DNA of 64,000 nucleotides from assembly GCA_032358165.1 (NCBI GenBank), contig JAALGY010000017.1:1116001-1180000 (forward strand). The letters are read 5' to 3'. The position numbers and the translations under genes were made by a program. The notes under the pieces are model-generated. The model was not told the DNA's origin. It made no database searches and saw only the letters and a list, made by a program, of their open reading frames with translations. Shown piece by piece: positions 10,760 to 22,300 of this stretch. Origin of the DNA: Diplosphaera chodatii. Lineage: Eukaryota; Chlorophyta; Trebouxiophyceae; Prasiolales; Stichococcaceae. Each line of letters starts with the position of its first letter. Within the stretch, counting starts at the first letter, position 1.

Positions 10760-13700
10760 ATGGCGCAACAGCACTTCAGTTGGTGGTGCCGCCAGCGAGG
10801 TGTGCAGCAGGCCTTGCCCATCTCTCACTGCGCCAGCATGGCATATTCAGCGCCGCAGCCTGTTGAAGGGATGCGGCGCACTCAGTCGAGCAACCCCCGA
10901 CCGAGGACACCCTGGCAGCCGGAGACACAGCAAGACTGGGCGGCAGCTGGCCTTGCAGACCGCATGGATGCGCTTGTGCGCAGCGGGCACCCGCAGGCCG
11001 CCATGGATCTGTTCGAGATCAACTTCCCAGTGAGCAATGCTTCTCATGCGTGCGGCACAGAGCCTGGTGCTGACGTTGGAGCGGCATCCGATGTGGCGCT
11101 GTTTCACGATTGCGGCAACTGGAGCCAGACTCACAGGGCGTGCAGCTACGTGTGTGAGGTCATGTGAACGCTGATAGACCCTGGCGCAGGCCTCACGCAT
11201 GGCGCGCGGCAAGCTGTTTGACGCAGCGCTGTTTGCAGCGGCGGAGCTGGCGGATGGAGATATGGCGCTGCGGCTGCTGCACCGCATGTGGGGCGAGCGC
11301 CTGCCCGCTGGGTACCTAGCACACGGGCATGTCATCCGGGCGCTCTGCAATGCGGGCCGCCGCAAGGTGGTAGCTGGCTTGCCTGCGGCTGCATGCACAT
11401 CGCCGCGCCTCCACTCACATGCAGCCACATGCAGTCTGCGCTGATCACAAGGAGCGTCATCGGCAGCTGCCCTGTATCCAGCTGCAAGCTCGTGCCTGCA
11501 GCTGATGGCTGGACCCCAGCAGCAGCAGCATCTGGAGCGCACATGCTCGCCGACATCGGCAGTCCCGCAAAAATAGACTATGCCTATGTGCAGGATGCCC
11601 TGCACCGGCTGGACGAGCGGGTGACGGCGGGACGGGCGACGCCCGCGATGTGCCGCACCGTGGCGGTGGCGGCCATGCGCGCCGGCGACCTGCTCACCGC
11701 GGTACTGCCCACAATGCTCGCGGCATGCAGGGCACAGCTCTGCCTCAGACGCCATTCAGCTTCCCTGCCCCTCAAGGCGCCCCCAAGATGGACGGCTGAC
11801 AACTGAGGCCTCCCGCCATGCAGGACGCTGCGATTGCTGCCGATGATGCGGTCTGCCAGCGCACGGGGCAGCCCAGGCAGCTGGACACCTGGGCTCAGGT
11901 CATCCGCCTGCAGGTCAGCCCTCGATCCACACACAGGAGCTCTGGGCAAGCGACCATCTGCTCTTGGCGTGAGGGTTGTCGGCACTTGCATCCTCGTCAG
12001 GCTGCTGTGTGGGAATTGCAAGCAACTCACCATCTGTGGAATGGTCAGGGACTGAAGGCAGTCTGTGCCGATTGGGCAGGGCATGAAAGGGGGCGCCGCG
12101 GCTGCGGAGGTCGTCTTCACGGCAGCACAGCTGGCAGCAGGCCCCGCGCCGCCGCTGCACACGGCATACATCTCAGCACTGGCGCGCTGCGGTGAGCTGT
12201 CTCAGGTATGTCAGCGGTCCCCGCAGGGTCAAGCAGCATGTGTTCAGGATGCATGTAAGTTGCTTTAGTGTCTTGCATTGGCGTGCATCGAGTGTACTGT
12301 GCTGTTGTGCCACGATGTATGAACAGCACAGCACTCATCTCTGGCAGGCGCTGGGGCAACTGGAGGACTTTGTGGAGGTGCTGCCACGCCCCGCTACGCA
12401 TGCGACTGGCCCACTGCCGGGTGTACTTGCGGACGCTGCTGCCATTGAGCCAGAAGCCGGCACGGCGAACGTGGTGGCGGGCGGCACAACAGCACCAGGC
12501 ACAGCACCAGCGGTGGCCACACCTCACAGCAGCTTTCAGCAGGGAGCTGGTGGCAAAGGCGGCTGTTCAAAACCACATGCTCTTACGGCAGGCAGGCTGC
12601 CTGAAGGTGCCACAAGCAAGCAGCATGGCGCGCAGCCAGTGCAGCCTGCACGGGTGCGCAGCCTGCTGGCGCTGGCTGTCTCCGAGCTGGTGGCCGCAGC
12701 AGAGGCAGCAGCTGACGCTGCAACAGCACACGCCGCCATAGATGTCTTGTTGCAGGTAGGCACTGCCTGGGCATGCCGCATGCTGCTCCACTCTTCATCT
12801 GCACACACCTTCTGCTCCCATCACGGCAACATGACGACAATCAGCTGAAGCGCTGGGGCAGCTTCAGCAGGTCTGACTGGCCAAGCTGCATCGATCTGAG
12901 GAGACCTGGCTGTGCAGGCCGGACATTTCGTGGAGCCAAACGTTTGGAACTCAGCTCTGCGGGCAGCTGTGAATGCACGTGTTGACCCTGCTGTCCTTGA
13001 TGACATGTTCGAGGACATGCTGCTGGCAGGTGCGCCTCCAATGGCATTCGTCATCACGACAGACTGATTCGTAGTCTGTCTGACCATCGGCCGTTAACTG
13101 CCTGACAGTGCACGGGCACCTGTCATCCTTGGCAGAATCTTGACCACGGTCTCGTGCACATGGCTCACTGCGCATGCTGATAGTTGATATCGTGCCAACT
13201 TCATGTCAGCCCTGTCTGTCGCAGGCATTCCAGGGGATGGCTACACCTACGCTGCGTTGACACGGGGCTATGCGCAGGCAGGCGACCTGCAGCGGGCGCT
13301 GGGCATCTTGGACCACATGGTAGAAGCAGGTGTGGTATATACCGTCTAAATTCGGGATATATGCCAAGGTGGAAAATGTCCCCATGCACATGAGCCCATA
13401 GGCTTATCCATCTGCTCGCATGCATGTCATTCGGCATGCTGGCCATTGTTCGCATCCACATTTGGGAGGGAATTCGGAGCTTGGCAGGCACCAGCACAAG
13501 CCTGCGTGGGGCCACTTCGTTTCGGTGTGTATCGACCATCGAGCAAGCGGGTTGGTACATGCATTCGGCAGGCATTGGAGACGAGCAGCCGCACGTGTAC
13601 ACTGCACTACTTGGGGCTGCGGCGGCCATTGGTGATGCGGCCCTCGCGCAGCAGCTGTACACGAGCATGGTGGAGCGTGGTGTGCCACCCAACCAGGTTA

Positions 13701-15836
13701 CATTACTGATTGCTCACTAAATAGTCTGCCTTCCGAGGTCGGCTTAGCTCTTTTGCAGGACCCTACTCACACGCTGGCATTGTGCTGCAGACTGTTCCGC
13801 CACCGCAGTGCATAAGCGTGCATTTCCCGCTACAGGCCACCTTTTGCGCGCTGTTCCAGTGCGCTGCTGCTGCGGGCGCCACGTGGCACAGGCGCCGGCA
13901 TGGTCATGCTGGTGACGGGGGCTTAGCGCTGCAACTTGACCCTGAAGATGTTGTGGAGCATGCGGCAGCCAGCCAGGTCCCTGGCAGCTGGGAAGCAGAC
14001 GGCAGCCATGTGCAGGGTGCCACGGGCAGGATGGGCAACAGCACCAGCGACGCTGGCTTGGGCGACGGAGATGCACTTCACAGATCAGCAGTCGAAGGTC
14101 GCGACGATGAGATGGCGTCTGCACTTACGGCCTCCCCCTCCAGCCGCAGCCAGCAGCACCACCAGCAGCAGCAGCAGCCTGCTGCAGCCGGGTATGCGAT
14201 GGAGGCGGACGAGCAGGATGCCTTCGTGCAGCAGCAGCTGTGGCTGCAGGAGCGCCAGGTGTGCAGCGTGACACGGGGTGCCGGCGGACATGCTGCCCCA
14301 ATCAGTCGTGTAGTATGCAACTACAGATCTCTCTGCAAGCCGTCATTCTGTGCTTGCAGGAGCCCCTGGGACTACTGCAGGGCTGGGTTCACGACTTTCA
14401 GGCCCTGCAGCTCAAGCACTCGCCCGCCACGCTCACCTCGCTGGTCCAGGTGCAGCCCACCCTGTGCTTCACGTGCAGCCGTCTCTGCATGTTGTTGACC
14501 ATCATGCAGGAGTGTGCCGGCGGGTGACGACACGAGGCTCCCGATTGTCAGCCTCGGCGCTTGCAGCACATGCAGTCCGCCTGCTTGTGCAGGCGTACGG
14601 CGCGCTGAACGAGGCCGGGGAGGCGGTGGCGCTGCTGCAGCGAGCCGGCAGCTGGGTGGGGGGCGCAGGTGGCCCGCCCGTGGCGCAGGCGCCAGCCTAC
14701 GGCGCGGCCCTGGTGGCTGCCGTCCGCACATTCGACACGGCCGCCATCGCCAGCATCGAGGTAGCCGTCACACCCGCTCTGTAAATGGAAGGGGTGTGTT
14801 GCGAGATGCACTCGAATATGTATGCTGCATCCATCAGTGGCAGACTGCAGATGCTGCGGCTCTGCTTGCAACATGCAGCTTCTGCCGCCTCAGGTGCCGC
14901 CATCATCCGGCCCCTGTTGATGCCAGTCTGCACCCTTCCCTGATCCGTTGTGTTATGCTGCACATTGCAGAGGATGATTGCGGAGCGCAGCGTGCCACTG
15001 GGCGCGCATCTGTATGCATCCCTGATCTCCGCATGCGCCAGTGGCAAGGCTGGCACGCCCAGCAAGCGGCTGCAGCGCGCGCAAAACCTGCACGCGCAGA
15101 TGCTTGGTACGCTGCTGCAGCACTGCACAATGCACAGAAACGCATACCTGCATAGCCACTGCTCATTGTCACTGAGGCATTGCTTGGATCTGTACTTCCG
15201 CTCGGGCTGCTTCCCCGATGCGTGCCCATCCCAAGTTGCATCCTGCTGCAGGAGCGGGCGTGCAAACGAATGTGCATGTCGAGAACCAGCTCATGCGGGT
15301 GCACTGCCATGCGGGCGACCTTGCTGGCGCTGTGGCCATCCTGCAGGCGCGGCAGGAGGCGCTGTGGGCCAACTGCGTTTTGAAGTTCCGGAATTCAAAC
15401 CTTTGGAAGCGTGTCAGAGCATGTAAGCATGCTGTTGCATGTTGTCAGGGTGCACAGTAAGCCGATCTAGTTCCGCACGATGGCCGCAGGACCTGTCAGC
15501 GAAGGGTATCGAGCCCAACAGATACTCATGGGCGCTGCTGATATCTGCAGCACGGTATATGCACAATGCTGATTTCGCTCAGCAGGCAAGCATTTGCCCT
15601 ACTTCCGTGACGATTGTTGGATGCGTGAGCCCGCACCCGCTATGTTGCATCCTTGCAGTCTGCAGATGCAAACCCCAACAGGCACGCCTGTCTGTGTTGC
15701 TGTGCAGGTGCTGGCAATGATGCCTGACGGCGAACGACCCAGATGGTCGCCTGATGCCGCATGGATGCGTGATGCCCAGCAACAGGGCCCGGCACAGCCG
15801 CTGTATGCCTCATCCGATGATGATTGGGGCTTCTGA
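10760..15836 (+). CDS. Pentatricopeptide repeat (PPR) protein
   Basis: A multi-exon gene encoding degenerate 35-residue helical repeats, so probably an organellar RNA-binding protein for processing, editing or translation. Recognisable repeats include HTAYISALARCGEL (near 12158), GYTYAALTRGYAQAGDLQRA (near 13240), HVYTALLGAAAAIGDAALAQ (near 13600), GAHLYASLISACASGKAG (near 15000), HVENQLMRVHCHAGDLAGA (near 15275) and NRYSWALLISAARYMHNADF (near 15515). The last exon ends in an acidic tail, SSDDDWGF, with stop at 15834-15836. I use the ATG at 10760, followed by an Arg/Gln-rich leader that could be an organelle transit peptide; an ATG at 10490 in the same frame is an alternative. The first exon ends at 11029 and the second runs about 11190-11370. 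Many introns interrupt single repeats, and several small exons in 12.2-14.8 kb are not resolved. No C-terminal E/DYW domain is visible. Confidence 0.7.
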
Positions 15837-16651
15837 GGGTCGGGCACTGCAACAGATGTAGCGCCACGTTCCCTGGACTGACCCCATTCGATGACTATGC
15901 CGACGGAAACATAGCATGTGCCCGAGGGCAAAGTAAGTGATGTGAAGGTCTAGACGGTATGGTTATCGTCAATTGAGGAACCATACCAATGAGCGCTTCA
16001 CACAAAACATCGGCAAACATCGGTTTCAAAGTCTTACAAAACCTACCTGGCAGCAGCACGAAGAACACATGCAACAGATCTTGCAAACGCACTGAACCGA
16101 ACAGGGCAGGTTCCCACGGCAACACCGCTGCTCGAAGACCGAAAAGGATACAAGACCGAGTTCTGTGAGTGAGCGAGCAGGCAAGCAAAACCTGGCTCAA
16201 AGAATGCAAACAGCACTGCCCCATCCCCAAGCCATTGTGCATGCATGCTAGAAAGAATTGCAGGACGTGCAACGCTGCAGGGTTCACCACAAGACGCAGC
16301 CATCATCTTGAAAGCTCTGTACATCTCTGGCAGGTCTAAAGCTGCTGCTCAGCAGCAGCTGCGTACCCACCGATGGTATTGACAGTTGTCCTCTGTAGAG
16401 GCTGACACACCCCCCGGTGCCAATGGCACCAGTCCTTGAAGTGCACGCTGGCATGCGTGCAGCATCATCGGTTTGTGATATTGGTCTGCACGCCCAGCAT
16501 CTTCTTCATCAACTGCGCATGCAGCAGATAGGACATCAGCGCAATGCTCACCTGCCATGACCGGTGTCCCATGCCAGTAGTTACTCTTGCACAGTAGATT
16601 GATAGGGAGAAGCGCAAACGTAGCATAGCTCACATGCCACAATGACGATGT
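15837..16651. other. Convergent intergenic region with a stem-loop
   Basis: About 800 bases lie between the 3' ends of the PPR gene (plus) and the carrier gene (minus). No coding evidence is seen; a short last carrier exon could lie here. A 9-base perfect inverted repeat pairs 15956-15964 with 15979-15987 (14-base loop), a plausible 3'-UTR or transcript-end structure. Confidence 0.4.
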
Positions 16652-18700
16652 TCATACCTCATATGAGCAGAAGGCGATTGCAACTCCGGGCACGACTTTG
16701 GCGTACTCGGGGATGATGCCGGCGTACAGGCCAGGCAGGCCGCGCTGCGAGTAGATCTGGCGAAAGACCTCCGGGTAGCTGCACCGCTTGTCGCACTTTC
16801 CGTGCTGCCCTTGCAACTGCGGCACGCCAGAACGATCTGTCAGCCTGGCTAGTTGACGTCAGCTCTGCAGTTGCAGCTACATGCCTGGGAAGTACGTATT
16901 GCGTGGCCAGCGCAGGACTCTGCAAGTCGGAGCACAGCACTCAACCCAAGGAAGAAAACGGGCCAGGCGTCAGATCTGGTGCTTGCCTGCATGCGGCGAC
17001 GGGCCAGGTCCAGCGGGAAGGTCGCCGTGGAGGACACCAGCCCCGCGAAGCTGCCGCACAGTAGGCTCATGACCACGGTGGGCGACTGCAGGTCCGAGTG
17101 CGACAGCCACACCGACCGCGACGTCTCATACGCGCAGTAGTTGATGGCCAGGCTGGGACCCACCTGCAGCGCAGGGTTTGGCACATCAATTCGCGTGCTC
17201 GCATGCAGCGTTGCGGCAAGTGTCATCAACCTCAACCGTACAAATATCACTTTAGAGCAGCCGCGATAAGTTGGCTGGCCAGGAGGCCTGCAACGGACAT
17301 GTTAAAGAGCAAGGAGCTGGGAGCCAGCCGTGCCTGTATCAGGGTGGCCCCTAACCCGCGATACAACCCGCCAAAGCCCTCGTCCCGGACAATCGTCGCC
17401 AGGCTGCGCGTGATGCCGCTGTAGTAGCTGCTGGTCGTCTGCGCAGCAAGCCGCGTGCGCAGCAAGTCCAGCGGGTACGCCTGCAGGCGCAGAAAGTCAT
17501 CCCGTTTGACCAGCCTCATGTCGCGCGGCATGGTCAGGTGAGACATGCAGCACATGTGACGTGCATGTGATGGCTGGTCCGAGTAGCACGAAGTAACAGA
17601 TTTGGCAATGCATTACTCAAGCTCATGCTCACCACTGTGCATGCACACATCCCGGCTGCGCCGCCCGCAAGCAGCCGCCGTGCAACGTCCATGCTATGCG
17701 AGCGACCTCGCTGTTGCGGGGGCAGCGTGGCATTCCACAATTCCTGCGTCACGAGGTCACAGGCTGTATCTCCACAGCTCAAAACGCCACTGCATAGCAG
17801 GCTTGTTGCAGCAGGAAACTGGCCACAGGGTGAATGGACTGTTAACTCAAGGTGGGTGAGGGACCACACCGTGAGCCGCTCATACGCCCAGAAGTTGATG
17901 GCTGAGTATGGCAGTCGGTGCACGATGGTGGCGCCGTTGCCCTTCCACAAGGCCGCAACGCCTTCATTGCGCACGATGGCGGCGAAGGCCTGCCGCAGGC
18001 TGGGCGGCTGCACCGCACCCGGTTGCGACCCCACGCCGCTGGCCGCAAAGCCTTGCACCTGTTCAGGCAAGCACATCGGCACGACGTCGCATCGTTAATG
18101 TTGAATGGTGGTGCTGGCGCGTGACATGCATGCAGCGAGGAGGGGCGACGATGTTGAAGGCCAGAGCCGCTGGCGTTTTTGCAGCAAGTGGTACTGTGCA
18201 AATGATGCTGTGCAATGCTGGCAAGGATTCACCAGCACTACGACTGGAGGCTGGCTTGGTCAGCATACCTGGTACAGGATGGTCAACCGCGCAAGCGGAG
18301 CTGTGGCCGACTTGGACACCGCCCCCGCAACGCCGCCGGCCGCCAGCAGCTTGCCGGTTTCCTCGGCCTGCTGCCACCCCTCCGCTGCAGCGCTGCGTCT
18401 GGGCTCCGATGCTGCCTGCTGTCCAAGAGCACCGGCGGCGGCGACGCCACCGGCAGTTGCGCCCAGAGCCCCGAGCGTTCCTGCCCGTGTGCTGTCCAGC
18501 GGTTGCGCCATGCCGCCATCAATGGCGCCGCTGTGCAGGCCCCGGCTGCTGGGTTGGGCAGACTCTGATTGCACACCCTTGATGCCTGCTGCACCGCTGA
18601 CGGCTTTGCGGCGGCCGTGGGCCGCCATGCTCGACGTGTACACCCAAGTGCAACTGGGCAAGGTATCACGACTCAAGATGGAATAAAGAGGCACCAGCAC
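16652..18700 (-). CDS. Mitochondrial carrier family (SLC25) protein
   Basis: A six-helix inner-membrane solute carrier with three repeats. Exons include 18700-18269 (leader, then LLAAGGVAGAVSKSATAPLA RLTIL), about 18061-17850 (VRNEGVAALWKGNGATIVHR, YSAINFWAYERL), about 17740-17640 (LLAGGAAGMCACTV), about 17490-17265 (YPLDLLRTRLA, VRDEGFGGLYRGLGATLIQ), about 17160-16990 (INYCAYETSR, TFPLDLARRRMQ) and about 16820-16655 (LPGLYAGIIPEYAKVVPGVA, FCSYE). Repeats two and three keep the PLDLxR signature. Repeat one has PLARL, with Ala replacing the acidic residue, as in a plant carrier subgroup (the APLARLTIL type). The first ~115 residues are Ala/Gly-rich and variable. The substrate cannot be assigned from sequence alone; the nearest subgroup I recall includes carriers for coenzyme A or related nucleotides. 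The C-terminus may continue in a short further exon, because GAG|GTATGA at 16657 could be a splice donor rather than the stop. Confidence 0.85.
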
Positions 18701-19327
18701 CCTGCGACGGCGGTGTCAATCGTTCAGTTCACGGTCTGCGATGTGCTTTCGAAGATGGTCACTTCAGCAGTCGAGCACGCTGCCGCTGAGTTTCAAGTTC
18801 AAGCACTGCTTGTGTGCATCCAACAGAAACGCCACCGACTTGCCCGTGAACTGGAGATGCGGCCCCACACGTGCACGACACGTAGGGAAGCCTGTTCCAA
18901 GCAGGAAGTATGAAGTTGACTTCGATGCGCTCTGGCCCTACACAAACTGCAGGCGCGGAGTTCGGGCTCATGAAGACATGAACTGCGCACAGTGAGAGCC
19001 GGACGTTGCCAAAAGGCGGATTTTGCATCGGAGGCCGGAGTTGGGGCCCCAATCAGACTTCCCCTTTCTCCAGCCATGCGCTTATGACGTTTCTCCTGCA
19101 GATGCGGCATACCGTGGAGAGTTGAATATGTTCAAACCGTAAGATGTAACGCAGTGGCGCGCTTGATCCTCACATAGCTGCCCTTGCAGCAGCACGTTGG
19201 GGGCAAAGATCACACAGTTGCAGCCTGTGATGTGCGTGGAAAAATGAGTGACACTCACAGTATCAGCACATTTTGAAGGCATAATGACCATGTAGACTCA
19301 TCCTCACTTAGAGCAGCTATCAGACAC
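18701..19327. promoter_or_regulatory. Divergent intergenic region
   Basis: About 630 bases lie between the 5' end of the carrier gene (minus) and the methionine synthase gene (plus), so it should contain both promoters. I see no coding exon and no strong repeat. Confidence 0.4.
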
Positions 19328-22300
19328 ATGGCGCCGTCAAGCGCACCACCAGACGTGCAGAAGCTCATTGCATGGGTACAAGCACACCCAGCATGGGCCG
19401 CTGGCGCTATGGCAGCGCTCTACCCAGCGGCGCTGCTACTCAGGCCGCTCCTGATTATCGCACTCCCGTATCTGATCCTTGTACTCGTACTGGCGACGGT
19501 GAGCTTGCACGTAGAGCGGCTGTGGCCTTAGCATGCGCTGCAGCAGGACCTGTTCCCACGGAGCTTGCTGCAGAGTTGATCAACAGTGCTGTGCATGCAC
19601 AGGCCGGCATCTTATCGCAGCCTCGGCTCGGAGGTTTGCACGAACAGCAGCAGTCAGGTGAGTTGTACTGTCCGCAGCGCAAATGCTCATGTCAGCTGTA
19701 AACAACAGTGCAGCTCGTCGGGCCGAGCAGTGGGTTAGCAGCATGCGCTCCGGCAATCTCTTGCCGCATCTTCATGACAGTGAGTGGCTGGTGCAGAATC
19801 GGCAGCAGACGCAGCAAAGGGCGGCCTTCCGCCTGCAGCGGCTGGCAGGCAGGGGCATGCTGCTCCCCCGGCAGCCAGGAGGGTGCCGCCGGCAGCCGCT
19901 GGCCCAGCGCAGCCAGCAGACTCGGCAGTGACGCCCGAGGCGGTCGAGGAGGCCGACAGGACAGCGGCAGCAGCGAAGGAGGCTGTGCTGAGTGAGCCAG
20001 CAGGTGCCTTGGCACCGCAGCCTGGCCTCCCTGCAGACACGGCAGCGCCAGAGCGGGAGCAGCCATCAGCAGCAGCGGCGGGTGCGGCGACCAGGGGCGC
20101 AGACACAGCGCTGGCCACGGAGCCGCATGAAAACGGCGAAGCACCCCCTCAGCCGGCCGAGGCTACGGCAGCAGGAACCAAAGGGGCAGCACCGGCAGCG
20201 GCAGGCGCTGCCACAGCGGCAGCCGCAGCGGCCTTTGCAGCAGGGAAGACAGCAGAGGCCATCCCTACGGCGAACGGCAGCATTCATAAGCCAGCGCCAG
20301 TGCCAGAGCCGCTACCAGCAGATGTGCCAGTTGCAGACAGCCCACCAGTAAGTAGCCTCCCGTATAGGCTAACAAGCCTTTAAATGGCCTTGTGCAGTGG
20401 GCTCGTGCAGTGGGATCCTGCACTTCTGTACTCGTGCCGAATGTGCATTTGCGTCATCATAACATCTATGCTCACAGGTCGTGGTGGAGGTGCCTGGCTA
20501 CAAGGCATGGGTGGACCCGCTGCAGCGGTCCCCCGTCTTTGGACAGCTGGAAGCATTGTTCCAATCCCGTGTCGCCTACATTGATGGCGCAATGGGAACC
20601 TCCATCCAGAAGTACAAGTGAGTTCGATGTGCAAGCTGTGGCAGCCTGCTCTGCTAGCATGTTGGTATAACTCTATACGTATGAGGAGGGCAGTTGCTGA
20701 CGATGCTGGCTTCCTGTATACCAGGCTCGAGGAGGAGGACTACAGGGGTGAGCGGTATGCTAATCACCATAAAGAGCTCAAGGGTAATAACGACCTGCTC
20801 GTCATCACCAAGCCGCAGGTAGGCACGTTCAGACCTTTGCGCTGCAGGCCGGGCTGTGGAGGATGGCACATCATTGTACACCTGTGCTTGCCAGATGCTG
20901 TGCTGGGTTTACGAAGCGCCAAGCGTGCAGCTTTCAATTGACGCAGGTGATTGAGGAGATCCACATGGCTTTCCTTGACGCGGGTGCTGACATTCTGGAG
21001 ACCAATACGTTCAATGGCACCACCATCAGCCAGGGCGACTATGAGCTGGACATCCCAGAAGAGGTACAGGGATCGAATACAGCAAGAAACCCCTGCCATG
21101 CTGTTCATCTGTTCGAGATCAGCATATGCTGAAGTGTCTGCCAAGCACCTGCGCAGGTGTACCTGATCAACAAGACGGCAGCACAGCTGGCAAAGAAGTG
21201 CACCAAGGCATACATGGAGGCGCACCCGGGATCCGTCAAGTTTGTGTCTGGCGCTATTGGCCCCACGAGCAAGACGCTGTCAGTGTCGCCCAGCGTCGAG
21301 AACCCGGCCTTTCGCGGCTGCACCTACGACGAGATTGAGGAGGCATACTATGCTCAGGCAGTAGCGCTATACGACGGCGGCGTGGACCTGTTCCTGGTGG
21401 AGACCATCTTTGACACGCTCAATGCCAAGGCGGCCATCTATGCCCTGGAGCGCTTTTTCGAGGACAAGGGCCTGCGCATCCCCGTCTTCATCAGCGGCAC
21501 CATCGTGGACAAGTCGGGGCGTACACTCAGCGGCCAGACCAACGAGGCCTTCTGGCTGTCCATCCAGCAGGTCGGCTTCGTGTGATTGACATGTACACTG
21601 CGTGCGCATTTTCAAAGTGTGTGGTGTGCCACCAGAGGGCTGACTTTCGTAACCCACTCAATCTACAGGCCAAGCCATTTGCTGTGGGGCTGAATTGCGC
21701 ACTTGGCGCTGCGGACATGAAGCCGTACATCGCCAACTTGTCGAAGTGTGCAGACTGCTATGTCTTTGCATACCCCAACGCGGGGCTACCCAATGCCATG
21801 GGTGGCTACGACCAGAAGGGCGATGAGATGGCCGCAGGTGCACTTTGGTGCTCTTTTCACGATGTCACACAAACAGCATGTTGCTTCAGTGACATGCTCG
21901 GCTTTGAAAGCTCAGCGCAACTGGTATCCGTTTGGCAACTCATGCCACCTCGCATCAGGCTTCCAAGTTTTCACATGAATCTGCACGTGTCCTGCAGAGG
22001 TGCAGCCCTTCGTGGATGAGGGCCTGGTGAATGCGCTGGGCGGCTGCTGCGGCTCACGCCCCGAGCACATTGCCGCCATCGTCAAGATGGCCAGCTCGTG
22101 AGGCTCTGCTACCTGCATGCATGCATGCGGCACGAGCACAACCAACCCCACTGATGACACACATTAGCATGTCAGCTGTGTTTATCGACAATGTGGCACA
22201 GTGCAGAGCCACGCTGTTGTAGGTACCCAGCGCGGCCAAAGCATGGGACTGACCCATTGATGCGACTCAGCGGCCTCGAACCGATGGACTACATGCCAAA

